Shown in pieces: positions 51,550 through 60,998 of a stretch of DNA of 64,000 bases (position 1 is its first letter; the number at the start of each line of letters is the position of its first letter). Below the pieces are notes generated by a model, which saw only the letters and a list, made by a program, of their open reading frames with translations, did no database searches and was not told where the DNA came from. The DNA is taken from positions 6,663,501-6,727,500 of the forward strand of contig NZ_CP121695.1 of the NCBI RefSeq assembly GCF_029761915.1, written 5' to 3'. The stretch is from Bradyrhizobium sp. CB1650. Lineage in GTDB: Bacteria > Pseudomonadota > Alphaproteobacteria > Rhizobiales > Xanthobacteraceae. Position numbers and translations under genes: made by a program.

Positions 51550-52794
51550 ATGATTTCGAGACGAAACCTGCTGGCAGCGTCGGCAATGGGCGCGGCCATG
51601 GTGTCCTCAGCAAAGGCCGCATCTTTCGGCAATCCGGACGAGCCGCCGCAGGGCGCCATCAACGCGAAGGGCCCGGGAAATCTCAGCGATCCGGGCCCGC
51701 AGAGTCAGGTTCTGGGCAGCCAATTTCCCTCCGCGCAGTCTCCCCCGGCAACGGACGTCGGCGGCATGCCGACAACGTGGGCCTCCTTCAACAACGCCCC
51801 AAAGCGAATCCAGAATGGCGGATGGGCACGGCAGGTCACGGTTGCCGATTTTGCGATTTCGAAGGAGATCTCCGGCGTCAATATGCGTCTGACGGCCGGC
51901 GGCATCCGCGAGTTGCACTGGCACCAGGCCGCCGAGTGGGCGATCATGACGTACGGCACGTGCCGCGTGACGGTTCTCGATGCAGAGGGCCGTCCCTATG
52001 TCGCCGACGTCAAGGAGGGCGACCTCTGGTATTTCCCGCCCGGCGCGCCGCACTCACTGCAGGGCTTGGGTCCGGACGGCTGTGAATTCGTCATCTGCTT
52101 CGACGATGGTCATGCCGACGAATTCAACACCTTGCTCGTAACCGACTGGTTTGGCCACACCCCGCCCGAGGTGTTGGCCAAGAATTTCGGCGTGCCTGCG
52201 GAAACCTTCGCCAAGATACCGCTGCGCAATCTTTGGATCTTTCAGGGCACCGTGCCCGGCGATCTGGCGACCGATCGCGCCGCAATCCAAAAGGATGCGC
52301 CGGTGCCGACGCATCCCTTCATCTTTCCGCTTGGGTCATCCCGTCCGTTCAAATCAACCGAAACGGGAAGCATCCACGTCGCCGATAGCAGCAACTTCAA
52401 GGTTTCGACCGCAGTGGCCGCGGCCCTGGTGACAGTCCCCCCGGGAGCCATTAGAGAGATGCATTGGCACCCCAACGCGGACGAGTGGCAGTACTACATC
52501 AAAGGCAAGGCGCGCATGACTGTGTTCGATACCGGCCCGAACGCACTGACGATGGATTTCAATGCCGGTGACATCGGCTATGTCAGGCGCAACCTCGGCC
52601 ATTACGTCGAGAATGTCGGCGACACCGATCTGCAATTCATCGGCGTATTCCGCGCCTCTCGCTACGAGGAAGTCTCGCTCTCCAACTGGCTCGCGCATAC
52701 GCCGCCAAAACTCGTGGCGCAACATCTCAATGTCGACGAAAGCACGATCGCGAGCTGGCCTGACAATGGGCCGGTCGTCATGCCGAAGCGATAA
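51550..52794 (+). CDS. Tat-exported bicupin, oxalate decarboxylase family
   Basis: The 414-residue protein has a Tat signal (ISRRNLLAASAMGAAMVSSA) and two cupins. Mn ligands are all present: His123, His125, Glu129, His168 in cupin 1 and His305, His307, Glu312, His351 in cupin 2. The lid that in Bacillus OxdC reads SENS is DEFN here (residues 190-193), keeping the proton-donor Glu. It probably converts oxalate to formate and CO2 in the periplasm. TGGAGGT precedes the ATG. A hairpin follows at 52822. Confidence 0.92.
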   Translation: MISRRNLLAASAMGAAMVSSAKAASFGNPDEPPQGAINAKGPGNLSDPGPQSQVLGSQFPSAQSPPATDVGGMPTTWASFNNAPKRIQNGGWARQVTVADFAISKEISGVNMRLTAGGIRELHWHQAAEWAIMTYGTCRVTVLDAEGRPYVADVKEGDLWYFPPGAPHSLQGLGPDGCEFVICFDDGHADEFNTLLVTDWFGHTPPEVLAKNFGVPAETFAKIPLRNLWIFQGTVPGDLATDRAAIQKDAPVPTHPFIFPLGSSRPFKSTETGSIHVADSSNFKVSTAVAAALVTVPPGAIREMHWHPNADEWQYYIKGKARMTVFDTGPNALTMDFNAGDIGYVRRNLGHYVENVGDTDLQFIGVFRASRYEEVSLSNWLAHTPPKLVAQHLNVDESTIASWPDNGPVVMPKR

Positions 52795-52821
52795 ATCAAG
52801 CATCGTTTGGCTGAACATGTT

Positions 52822-52859
52822 GGAAGCCGTCGATCAGTAGATCCTGATCGATGGCTTTC
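52822..52859 (+). terminator. 16-bp stem-loop after the bicupin gene
   Basis: The arms 52822-52837 and 52844-52859 pair over 16 positions with two G-T-type mismatches, around the 6-nt loop TAGATC. It lies 28 bp beyond the bicupin stop and before the convergent LysR stop, so it may end both transcripts. Only a short T stretch is present. Confidence 0.6.
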
Positions 52860-52930
52860 TCGTCGCTCCGCAGTTCACCCCACAAGATCAAGGCGGGGTA
52901 TAAGTAGAGCATGCCGATGACGCAATGTCG

Positions 52931-53836
52931 TCAAATCGCCTTCACGTCGTCGAACGATTTGGCGATCTGTCTCAACGTTTCCGAAAGTGCCGAAAATTCC
53001 ATTGCGCGCGGATCGCTCCTGCGCCAGGCAAGGCCTACCTTTCGCGAAAAGATGGCACCCCGCAGCCGCGAATAGGCAACCGCGTCCCGCTCGGATACGG
53101 CGAGGGCAGGCACCAGAGTGCAGCCCTCGCCTGCGGCGACCATGTATTTCAGGGTCTCCAGACTGGTGGCGAGGCGATTGGTGCGGCCTGGAGCAGAGCA
53201 GCCGGTGAGCGCCTGCTCGCGCAAGCAATGCCCCTCCTCCAGGAGCAGCCGCTCCTCAGCGTCGAGCGCGTCCCAGGTCGGGCCGCCCTTGCGGGACGCG
53301 GGATGGCCCTTCGGGCACGCCAACAGGAACGGTTCCGAGAATATCCCGGCACTCGTCAATGCGGTGTCGGTTTGCGGCAACGAGAGAAGCGCAGCATCGA
53401 TCTCGCCGTCGATCAGCTTCGGCACGAGCTCACCGGTGAGGCCTTCGCTTAGAACGAGAGCGAGTTCGGAATATTTCTTGCGAAGTTCCGGCAATATCCT
53501 TGGGAAGAGATAGGGTCCGAGCGTCGAGATTGCGGCGAGCCGCAGCACACCACCGAACGGCTTGTCCGACCGCTGGACGATCGTGAAGAGAAGCCGCGCC
53601 TCCGCCAGAACACGGCGGGCCTGTTCGACGAAGGCCTTTCCTTCGGCCGTCACGATGACGCGCCGCGTGGTGCGCTCGAAGAGCACCATGCCGAGCCAGG
53701 CTTCGAGCTTGCGAACCTGTGCGGACAACGACGGTTGCGCAACGCGGCAATGCTCGGCGGCACGGACGAAACTGCCGTGGTTCGCTATGGCCACGACATA
53801 TTCGAGATCGCGCAACGACAGGCCACTCAGGTTCAT
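52931..53836 (-). CDS. LysR family regulator (OxyR-like)
   Basis: The 301-residue regulator has the OxyR-type opening (LSLRDLEYVVAIANHGSFVR, CRVAQPSLSAQVRKLEAWLG) and effector domain with PLLACPKGHP-like stretch (EPFLLACPKGHPASRKGG) and GHCLREQALTGC. The Cys in GHCLREQAL and the second Cys in TGCSAP are placed like the redox Cys pair of OxyR (Cys199, Cys208). The ATG at 53836 fits the HTH; the frame stays open further upstream without similarity. It is convergent with the bicupin gene. Confidence 0.9.
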   Translation of the reverse strand: MNLSGLSLRDLEYVVAIANHGSFVRAAEHCRVAQPSLSAQVRKLEAWLGMVLFERTTRRVIVTAEGKAFVEQARRVLAEARLLFTIVQRSDKPFGGVLRLAAISTLGPYLFPRILPELRKKYSELALVLSEGLTGELVPKLIDGEIDAALLSLPQTDTALTSAGIFSEPFLLACPKGHPASRKGGPTWDALDAEERLLLEEGHCLREQALTGCSAPGRTNRLATSLETLKYMVAAGEGCTLVPALAVSERDAVAYSRLRGAIFSRKVGLAWRRSDPRAMEFSALSETLRQIAKSFDDVKAI

Positions 53837-54081
53837 TGCACGGAGCTCCACTCTTAGATCACGACTATCAAACGAGATAAGGCGCCGGCACGGGCATCTA
53901 TCAATCGCTGCGCATGTCGTCGACTGAAACGTCGCTCGCCCCGCGCCTGACGCGATGGCCAAGATCGACGGACCTTTGGCCGAGATCGGCGGGCATCCCT
54001 CGTTGTGGCCAACCGGCTTGGTTTTTAGCTTTCCACACGTGGACACGAACACAATGCGGAGACAGAGATGTACCAACTTCA

Positions 54082-54240
54082 CTACTTCCCCAGCAATGCC
54101 AACGCCGCGCTGCCGTTGCGCTCGTCGATAAAGTCGAAATGCGCATCGAGATGGATGATGTGGATCGGCTTCTCGTTCGAATACGCCGCAACTGTCGCCA
54201 TGGTGATGGCATGGTCGCCGCCGAGGATGTAGGAGCAACT
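54082..54240 (-). pseudogene. arginase/agmatinase-family fragment
   Basis: The minus strand reads [20 protein letters not shown], then KPIHIIHLDAHFDFID, and stops at TAG (54082). GGDHAIT and DAHFD are the manganese-site motifs of the ureohydrolase family. Only about 52 residues remain of some 300. The 5' side is cut at about 54235, where a hemA fragment on the opposite strand begins. Confidence 0.8.
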
Positions 54241-54991
54241 CCTCTCGCGTGCTGCGGCAAACCGCCCGAAATTGATCGTCTTCGAGAGCGTCTACTCCAT
54301 GGACGGAGACGTCGCGCCGATCAAGGAGATCTGCGATCTCGCGGATCGCTATGGCGCCCTGACGTATCTCGATGAGGTGCACGCGGTCGGGATGTACGGC
54401 CCGCGCGGTGCCGGTATCGCCGAACGGGAGGGCGTCATGGATCGGGTCGACATTATCGAAGGGACACTCGCCAAAGCCTTCGGCACGCTCGGCGGCTATA
54501 TTGCGGCGCGCAGCGCGGTCATCGACGCGGTGCGGTCCCATGCGCCGGGATTCATCTTCACAACTGCGCTTCCGCCGGCGATTGCCGCGGCGGCCAAAGC
54601 ATCGATAGCCCAACTCAAGGCATCGCACAGCGAGCGCAGCGGGCTGCTACTATCCGTCGCAGCGACTAAATCTGCGTTGCGCAAAGTCGGCTTGCCGGTG
54701 ATGCCGACCGAGACACATATCGTCCCAGTCATGGTCGGCGATCCCGAGCTATGTCGGTGGGCGAGCGACCTCCTGCTCCACCGATGCGGCATCTACATTC
54801 AGCCAATCAACTATCCGACGGTGCCCCGGGGGACCGAACGGCTTCGAATTACCCCGACCCCGGCACATGATGGTCAGCTGGTCGAGCAACTCGCCGATGC
54901 CATGATTTGGGTCTGGCGCGAGCTCGGTCTGCCCATCGCAAGAGGCTCTCGGCCTTTGGACTCGCCGAGACTGGCTGTCGCCACGGGCTGA
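54233..54991 (+). pseudogene. hemA: 5'-truncated 5-aminolevulinate synthase gene
   Basis: From about 54233 the plus strand reads [20 protein letters not shown], then [38 protein letters not shown] and [17 protein letters not shown], ending at 54991 after about 252 residues. The PLP lysine (in TLAKAFG) and the Asp-containing DEVHAVG motif are present, but about 150 N-terminal residues with the substrate-binding lid are missing. It cannot form a normal enzyme; an intact hemA must exist elsewhere. Ferrochelatase follows 95 bp downstream, a remnant of a haem gene pair. Confidence 0.85.
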
Positions 54992-55086
54992 TAACGCCCC
55001 CAAGCACCAGCCCCGCCCGACTTTGGCTTTGCCGCAGATCCGCTGCACCCCGAATGTGAAGGATCGGCCTATGAGGAGATGGAACG

Positions 55087-56127
55087 ATGACTCCGCTGTC
55101 CGACATCGGGAGGCAAACGACTTCTCCGACGGTTGGGGTGCTCCTGAGCAATCTCGGCACTCCGGACGGCACGTACTATTGGTCTGTCAGGCGATATCTC
55201 GCCGAGTTCCTGTCCGATCGACGAGTGATTGAAGCGCCGAGGCTGCTCTGGCTCTTCATTCTGAATGCGTTGATTCTTACAACCCGACCACAGCGAAAGG
55301 GCAAGGACTACGCAACGATCTGGAACCGCGACCGGAATGAGAGTCCGCTAAAGACCATCACGAGGTCGCAGGCAGAGAAGCTGCAACAATCCATCCGTGA
55401 CGGTCTTCTCGGCGAAACGAAATCCAACGTCATCGTCGATTGGGGAATGCGCTACGGAAATCCGTCCGTGAAATCCGCCACCGAGCGGCTCGTGGCGAAG
55501 GGATGCGAGCGCATCCTCTTCGTCCCGTTCTATCCGCAATATTCTGCCGCCACAAGCGCAACGGCTTGCGATAAGCTCTTCGACGTGCTCGCATCCCTGC
55601 GCAATCAGCCGGCATTGCGGGTCGCCCCGCCCTACTACGATGAGGACACCTATATCGATGCGATCGCGGGCTCACTAACCGAACGTCTCTTCAGCGCCGG
55701 GTTCGAGCCGGACGTCATCGTCGCATCTTTCCACGGCATGCCCCTCAGTGCTCGTGCCGCGGGCGATCCGTACTACGTCCAGTGCCACAGGACTGCGGAC
55801 CTCCTTCGGACACGCCTGGGGCTACCGCAGGAGCGCCTCATCGTTACGTTCCAGTCTCGCTTCGGTCGGGCCGAATGGTTGAAACCGTATACGGACGAGA
55901 CCATAAAGGCGCTTGCGGCGAAGGGCGCAAAGCGGATCGCAGTCATAACTCCCGGCTTCTCGGCCGATTGTCTGGAGACGATCGAGGAAATCGGCCAGGA
56001 AAACGCAAAGTACTTCTTCGATAAAGGCGGCGAAGCATTCGCTCGCATCGATTGCCTAAACGACAGCAGCGATGGAATGCGCGTGATTGAGGCGGTTGTG
56101 CGCCGTGAATTGAGCGGCTGGGTCTGA
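55087..56127 (+). CDS. hemH: ferrochelatase
   Basis: The 346-residue protein inserts ferrous iron into protoporphyrin IX, the last step of haem synthesis. It shows VGVLLSNLGTPDGTYYWSVR, then RYLAEFLSDRRVIE, the metal-site His in IVASFHGMPLSA, and YPQYSAATSATA, and the C-terminal VITPGFSADCLETIEEIG. GAGGAG lies before the ATG. Whether it is a second copy next to the broken hemA is unknown. The cytochrome bd-type oxidase genes nearby need haem. Confidence 0.96.
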   Translation: MTPLSDIGRQTTSPTVGVLLSNLGTPDGTYYWSVRRYLAEFLSDRRVIEAPRLLWLFILNALILTTRPQRKGKDYATIWNRDRNESPLKTITRSQAEKLQQSIRDGLLGETKSNVIVDWGMRYGNPSVKSATERLVAKGCERILFVPFYPQYSAATSATACDKLFDVLASLRNQPALRVAPPYYDEDTYIDAIAGSLTERLFSAGFEPDVIVASFHGMPLSARAAGDPYYVQCHRTADLLRTRLGLPQERLIVTFQSRFGRAEWLKPYTDETIKALAAKGAKRIAVITPGFSADCLETIEEIGQENAKYFFDKGGEAFARIDCLNDSSDGMRVIEAVVRRELSGWV

Positions 56128-56184
56128 GGCCACTGGCCAAGGCGCCCTGTGGGGCACCTGCGCTTTGCGATGGGAGAGAACGGG

Positions 56185-57147
56185 ATGACTGGCACGCCGA
56201 TAGCGATTGTTGTGCCACCGAACGCGCAGTCATTGGATATTTCCGGCCCTCTTGATGCCTTTCTGGAAGCCAATCGGCAGGCTCCCGACCGATGCAACTA
56301 CGATGTGCGTCTGTTGTCGATCGGTCCGGATCGATCCGTGACGGCCGGAACGATGTCGATTTTGACCCACGGCTCGATCTTTGAAGACGAACGGCCGATC
56401 GATACGCTGCTGATCGCCGGCGCACCCGACTACGCCCGGGCCTACACGGAATCGGCCTTGCATGCCTGGCTGCGCCGCCATACGCCGCGCAGCCGCCGCT
56501 ACGGTTCTGTCTGCACCGGCGCGTTTTTCCTCGGTGCCGCCGGATTGCTGGACGGCTTCAGCGTGACGACGCATTGGCAGCATGCCGGTGAGCTGGCGGA
56601 AAGATTTCCGGCCGCGAAGGTGGTATCCGATCAGATCTTCGTCGAGGATGGGCCCCTGTGGACATCGGCCGGCGTCACTGCCGGAATCGATCTCACATTG
56701 AAGCTGATCGAGGACGATCACGGGCGCGATGTCGCACTCTCCGTCGCACGCCGTCTGGTCGTGTTCCTGAAGCGACCGGGCGGCCAGTCGCAGTTCAGTG
56801 CTCACCTCGCCGCACAGGTCGCCACCGAAGGGCGCATCCAGGCGATCCAGAACTGGATCCTCGATCATCTGCCCCTAAACCTGACGGTGAAGACGCTTGC
56901 CTCGCGGGCCGCGATGAGCGTGCGCAACTTCACTCGCGTCTTTCAGGAGGAGGCTGGCATGACGCCGGGCGACTTCGTCGAGATGGCGCGGGTCGATTCG
57001 GCGCGACGCCTGCTCGAGGACACCGACAAGCCGTTGCAGCGCGTGGCATCGAGCTGCGGCTTCGCAAATCCCGACGTGATGCGACGCGCCTTCCTGAGGC
57101 GAATTGGTACTGGCCCAAGTGAGTATCGCGAACGTTTCCGCGGATAA
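56185..57147 (+). CDS. GlxA family regulator (DJ-1/PfpI domain plus AraC HTH)
   Basis: The 320-residue regulator joins an N-terminal DJ-1/PfpI amidotransferase-like domain (AIVVPPNAQSLDISGPLDAF; GSVCTGAFFLGAAGLLDGFS with the nucleophile-elbow Cys) to a C-terminal AraC helix pair (TLASRAAMSVRNFTRVFQEE, RVASSCGFANPDVMRRAFLR). GGGAGAG precedes the ATG at 56185. The group senses amino-acid or aldehyde-type ligands. It converges with cioB. Confidence 0.92.
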   Translation: MTGTPIAIVVPPNAQSLDISGPLDAFLEANRQAPDRCNYDVRLLSIGPDRSVTAGTMSILTHGSIFEDERPIDTLLIAGAPDYARAYTESALHAWLRRHTPRSRRYGSVCTGAFFLGAAGLLDGFSVTTHWQHAGELAERFPAAKVVSDQIFVEDGPLWTSAGVTAGIDLTLKLIEDDHGRDVALSVARRLVVFLKRPGGQSQFSAHLAAQVATEGRIQAIQNWILDHLPLNLTVKTLASRAAMSVRNFTRVFQEEAGMTPGDFVEMARVDSARRLLEDTDKPLQRVASSCGFANPDVMRRAFLRRIGTGPSEYRERFRG

Positions 57148-57157
57148 CGCCGCATGA

Positions 57158-58147
57158 TCAGTAGTGACCAGGCGTCGTCCCTACCTTGCCTCTGAACACC
57201 CGATACCCGATCGCGACATACAGCAACATCAGGGGAAAGACGAAGAGGCCCTCACCCCAGAACATGAAGGCGAGACTGGCGTGAGGCGCCGCCGCCGCGT
57301 CGATCGTAATGGCGAACGGGATCATGTAGGGCCAGAACGATAGTGTCAGCGTTCCAAACGCTGCGCCGAAGATGATGGCGACAGCGCCGAACGGCCAGCG
57401 ATCATTGTGATGCAGGATGCTGCTGGCCAGCACGACCGCGGCCACGGCTCCCACGGCGGGAAAGACAAAGAGATAGGGTCGGTCGAGCCAGCGATGCATG
57501 ATCGGAAGGTTTTCGATCAACGCATGCACAAAGACGACAATCAGAAACGCCAGGACGGCGAGTGCCAGCCCGGGAATCTGGCGGCGAGCCGTATCACGGA
57601 CGCCCGACTGACACTTCTGCACCAGCCAGGTCGCGCCCAGAAGAGCATAACCGAGACACAGCCCGATGCCGCACAGCACAGAAAACGGGCTCAGCCAGCC
57701 GAAGACACCGCCGACATAGACCCCGTCGGCGAATTTCAAACCTTGCACCAGGGCGCCAACCGTCACGCCTTGCATGAAGCTCGCAGCGAACGAGCCGCCC
57801 ACGAAGCTCACGTCCCAGATCCAGCGAAACTGTCGCGCCGCTCGGTGACGGAATTCAAAGGCAACGCCGCGCAGGATCAGCCCAAGCAGCATGATGATGA
57901 CGGGCAGATAGAAGGCTGACAGCAGCGTGGCATAAACGATCGGAAACGCGCCCCATAGGATCACGCCGGCGACGACAAGCCAGGTCTCATTGCCATCCCA
58001 GACCGGCGCGACAGTGTCGAGCATCGTGTCGCGATCTGCCTCGCTGCCGACGAAACCAAACAACATACCGACCCCCAGATCGAATCCATCGAGGAGCAGG
58101 TAGATCAGTATGCTGATGGCAAGAAGTGCAACCCAGAACAAGACCAT
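57158..58147 (-). CDS. cydB: cytochrome bd-type (CIO) quinol oxidase subunit II
   Basis: The 329-residue membrane protein of about eight spans shows subunit II landmarks (LLDGFDLGVGMLFGFV, DGNETWLVVAGVILWGAFP, LRGVAFEFRHRA). It pairs with subunit I in quinol oxidation and oxygen reduction without proton pumping. AGGAG sits before the ATG at 58147, inside the few bases between the two genes. Confidence 0.94.
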   Translation of the reverse strand: MVLFWVALLAISILIYLLLDGFDLGVGMLFGFVGSEADRDTMLDTVAPVWDGNETWLVVAGVILWGAFPIVYATLLSAFYLPVIIMLLGLILRGVAFEFRHRAARQFRWIWDVSFVGGSFAASFMQGVTVGALVQGLKFADGVYVGGVFGWLSPFSVLCGIGLCLGYALLGATWLVQKCQSGVRDTARRQIPGLALAVLAFLIVVFVHALIENLPIMHRWLDRPYLFVFPAVGAVAAVVLASSILHHNDRWPFGAVAIIFGAAFGTLTLSFWPYMIPFAITIDAAAAPHASLAFMFWGEGLFVFPLMLLYVAIGYRVFRGKVGTTPGHY

Positions 58148-58149
58148 CT

Positions 58150-59559
58150 CTATTCTCCTGCGCTCTGGTAACCTGACTGAACGAGCTCCGGGTCGGCGAG
58201 CGACATCGGACGATTTGGAGAGGCGCCGGGCGGCGGCTCGACCGCCATGCGCGTCGGACCCGCCTGCAGAAGCCGATAGATGTAGAACGTGCCGAACGAG
58301 AAGATGAAGAGATAAACCGCTCCGAATAGCACGAGCGTGGTCATCGCCGCCGGCGCCGTCAGGAACGGCGTCACGGCGTCCGCCGTCCGCAGCAATCCGT
58401 AGATCGCCCAGGGCTGGCGTCCCACCTCGGCAACATACCAGCCGGTGAGAATGGCGATGAACGGCAGCGGGAAACTGAGGAAGATTGCCCAGAGCATGAG
58501 CCGGTTTCGGCGCAGGCGACGTTTGATGCTCAGATAGGAGCCGAGCCACGCGATCGCGAGCATGATCAGCCCGCAACCGACCATGATACGGAACGTTGCG
58601 AACGGTATCAGCACCGGCGGGCGATCCTGCGGCGCGAAATCGGTCAGTCCCACCTCCTTCGAGGTCAGGCTCGAGCTGGCGATGATGCTTCCGAGAATCG
58701 GCACCTTGATCTCGTATTTGTTGCTTTCAGCCGCCGTATCGGGAAGTCCGATCAGCACTTCGCTCGCAGGCTGTTCGTCGTGCCAGCGGCCCTCGATGGC
58801 TGCGAACTTTACCGGCTGATAGGCGTGAACGTAGTCGCCGACCAGATGACCGAACACGAGCTGGACGGGAATCACGAGCGCCGCGAGGAAAAGTCCCATC
58901 CGCAACATAACCCGGGACTCGGCATAATGGTCGCCGCGCAGCACGTACCATGCGCCGGTCGCAGCAACACAGAATGCGCCCGTGAGATAGGCCGCCAGCA
59001 GCATGTGCGGAAAGCGTGACCATACGACTGAATTGAAAATGATCTTCGTCCAATCGTCCGGCGCGAAGTAGCCATTCTGGAGGACGTAGCCGACCGGCGC
59101 CTGCATCCAGCTGTTATTGACCATGATCCAGAACGCAGACAACGTGGTCCCGAGCGACACCATCGCGGTGGAGAACAGGTAGAACCATGGCGGCACCCGC
59201 TTGCGTCCGAACACGAGCACTCCGAAGAAGCTGGCTTCCAGCATGAATGCCGTGAAGGTTTCGTAGGAGAGAAGCGGTCCCTGGATCGGCCCGGACATCT
59301 TTGCGAGGACGCTCCAGTTCGTTCCGAACTGGAATCCCATGACGACTCCCGAGACGACGCCCATACCGAAGGCGACGCCAAAGATTTTGAGCCAGAATTC
59401 GAACAGCGCCTGATAGACGGGGCGCCCCGTTCGCATGTGCATGGCTTCGAGAACCGTCAACCAGGCGGCAAGGCCGATGGTGAATGCCGGGAAGATGATG
59501 TGGAACGAAATGGTGAAACCGAACTGTATCCGCGACAGCAGAAGCGCCGTTGCATCCAT
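58150..59559 (-). CDS. cydA: cytochrome bd-type (CIO) quinol oxidase subunit I
   Basis: The 469-residue subunit I has nine or so spans, the haem ligand His in FTISFHIIFPAFTIG, and the quinol site WYVAEVGRQPWAIYGLLRT. The Q loop is short, as in cyanide-insensitive oxidases (CIO), rather than the long form of E. coli. It serves respiration at low oxygen or in the presence of cyanide or sulfide. No FixK/FNR box (TTGAT-N4-ATCAA) is evident in the 380 bp upstream. Confidence 0.94.
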   Translation of the reverse strand: MDATALLLSRIQFGFTISFHIIFPAFTIGLAAWLTVLEAMHMRTGRPVYQALFEFWLKIFGVAFGMGVVSGVVMGFQFGTNWSVLAKMSGPIQGPLLSYETFTAFMLEASFFGVLVFGRKRVPPWFYLFSTAMVSLGTTLSAFWIMVNNSWMQAPVGYVLQNGYFAPDDWTKIIFNSVVWSRFPHMLLAAYLTGAFCVAATGAWYVLRGDHYAESRVMLRMGLFLAALVIPVQLVFGHLVGDYVHAYQPVKFAAIEGRWHDEQPASEVLIGLPDTAAESNKYEIKVPILGSIIASSSLTSKEVGLTDFAPQDRPPVLIPFATFRIMVGCGLIMLAIAWLGSYLSIKRRLRRNRLMLWAIFLSFPLPFIAILTGWYVAEVGRQPWAIYGLLRTADAVTPFLTAPAAMTTLVLFGAVYLFIFSFGTFYIYRLLQAGPTRMAVEPPPGASPNRPMSLADPELVQSGYQSAGE

Positions 59560-59945
59560 GTGAACTATCCTTTCCCCATGGCCACGCGTTGACTACGCCT
59601 TGCTGCAGATAGGAGATGCCTCTCGACCGTCTTTTCCAAAGCGAATGGATTTTGCGCCTTTGTGACTGGCCTGCATCTCTCCCCGGTGGGGGGTGATCAC
59701 GTAACGGGTCCGACAAAAATCTGAAAAATAACCCCATGCAAAGTAGCCGGTGATGGCCGGAGGGATGGCTTGCGCATCCTGTGAAGCCGTTGACACGTCG
59801 GGCAAAACACCGGCACGATGCCATCATCGAAGAAAGTAACAAGACTGACGCTCGGCTTGCGCCGTTTCAACTGGTGGTCTCGTTGCCGACGCGTCTGCCG
59901 CTCCCGGACGAGGCGTCCGGACGAATTCCTGCACGCGAGCAGACT
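59560..59945. other. gap upstream of the oxidase genes
   Basis: The 386 bp between the subunit I start and the fdhD stop hold no supported gene. A plus-strand frame near 59818 is Arg-rich with no ribosome site. No FixK/FNR palindrome, tRNA or terminator was found. The oxidase promoter must be here. Confidence 0.5.
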
Positions 59946-60773
59946 TCAGGCTGCAATGGTCGAACAGTCGGAAAAATTGAGACGGTCCGGGTGGGTGAAG
60001 ATTTCATATCCATCCGCGCGGGCGACCGCGATCAGCGTAATGCCGGCCTGATCGGCCGTTTGAATTGCAAGCGACGTTGGCGCCGAGACTGCGACGAGGA
60101 CAGGCGCACCGATTCGTGCAGTTTTCTGCACCATCTCGACCGACACGCGGCTTGTCAGAAGGATTGCGCCACCTGTCCGCGCCACGTTCCCGCGAACGAG
60201 CGCACCGGCGAGCTTGTCGAGTGCGTTGTGGCGGCCGACATCTTCCCGCATCAGGCCGATGCCATCGTGCGGTTGCCAGAAGGCCGCAGCGTGCACGCCC
60301 CGTGTCTTCTGATTGAGCTCTTGCAAAGGCGCGAGGCCGCTCATGGCATTCAAGAGGTCGCGCGCGCGAAAGGTCGCATTGCTCGAGACATGCGGTGGCG
60401 CCGGACAGGCCTGCTCCAGGCTTTCGATTCCGCATAATCCGCAGCCGACCGGACCGGCCATGGCCCGGCGACGCGCCGAGAGCTCGTCCGCCCGGTATCG
60501 GTCCAGCCACATTTGAACCTCGGTTCCGAGACTGCTCTCCACGATCTCGATGCTTGCAATCTCCTCCGCCTGCTCGATGATCCCTTCGGTCAGGGCAAAA
60601 CCTATGCCGAAATCTTCCAGATCGGCCGGTGTGGCCATCATCACCGCATTGGTGGATCCGCCAAAGGTGAGTGCAATCGCCCGCTCCTCGGCCACATATC
60701 TTGATCCAAGCGAGGGGTTTCCACCACGCCAGAGAAGCTTCGCGCGCTGCTGAAGCGGACCACCGGTGATCAT
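59946..60773 (-). CDS. fdhD: formate dehydrogenase accessory sulfurtransferase FdhD
   Basis: The 275-residue protein is the sulfurtransferase needed to sulfurate the molybdenum cofactor of formate dehydrogenases. It has the sulfur-carrying pair CGLC (VGCGLCGIESLEQ), and family segments GFALTEGII, DVGRHNALDKLAGALVR and LLTSRVSVEMVQKTARIGA. GGGAG lies before the ATG at 60773. Its presence suggests that a formate dehydrogenase-type molybdoenzyme functions in the cell; the YdeP-type gene at 48975 is the only candidate in the window. Confidence 0.94.
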   Translation of the reverse strand: MITGGPLQQRAKLLWRGGNPSLGSRYVAEERAIALTFGGSTNAVMMATPADLEDFGIGFALTEGIIEQAEEIASIEIVESSLGTEVQMWLDRYRADELSARRRAMAGPVGCGLCGIESLEQACPAPPHVSSNATFRARDLLNAMSGLAPLQELNQKTRGVHAAAFWQPHDGIGLMREDVGRHNALDKLAGALVRGNVARTGGAILLTSRVSVEMVQKTARIGAPVLVAVSAPTSLAIQTADQAGITLIAVARADGYEIFTHPDRLNFSDCSTIAA

Positions 60774-60998
60774 TGCTCTTCTCCCAGATACTCGTTCAGA
60801 AAGATCGTTTCGCCTCGGTGTCGGAGTTTCCTGATCGCACGACGGCGACCGGTCTCCCGCAGCGTGCGAATTCGAAAGATCATCCGGCGGTCGACAACGA
60901 TATCGAAGACGGGCGCCCAATCAGGTCAATAGGTCCGCGTGGAGCGCCATTACGTCGTGGGCGCAGGGGCGAGAATTCGATGCATGGAGCGCACCAAC

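Noticed and set aside
56139..56156. Seven-bp stem after hemH
   Set aside because: One mismatch, no T tract, and it lies just before the GlxA-type start; too weak to call a terminator.
59560..59945. FixK/FNR box expected upstream of the quinol oxidase genes
   Set aside because: I looked for TTGAT-N4-ATCAA or TTGA-N6-TCAA and found none.
59818..60051. Arg-rich plus-strand frame before and across the fdhD 3' end
   Set aside because: No ribosome site, and half of it is antisense to fdhD.
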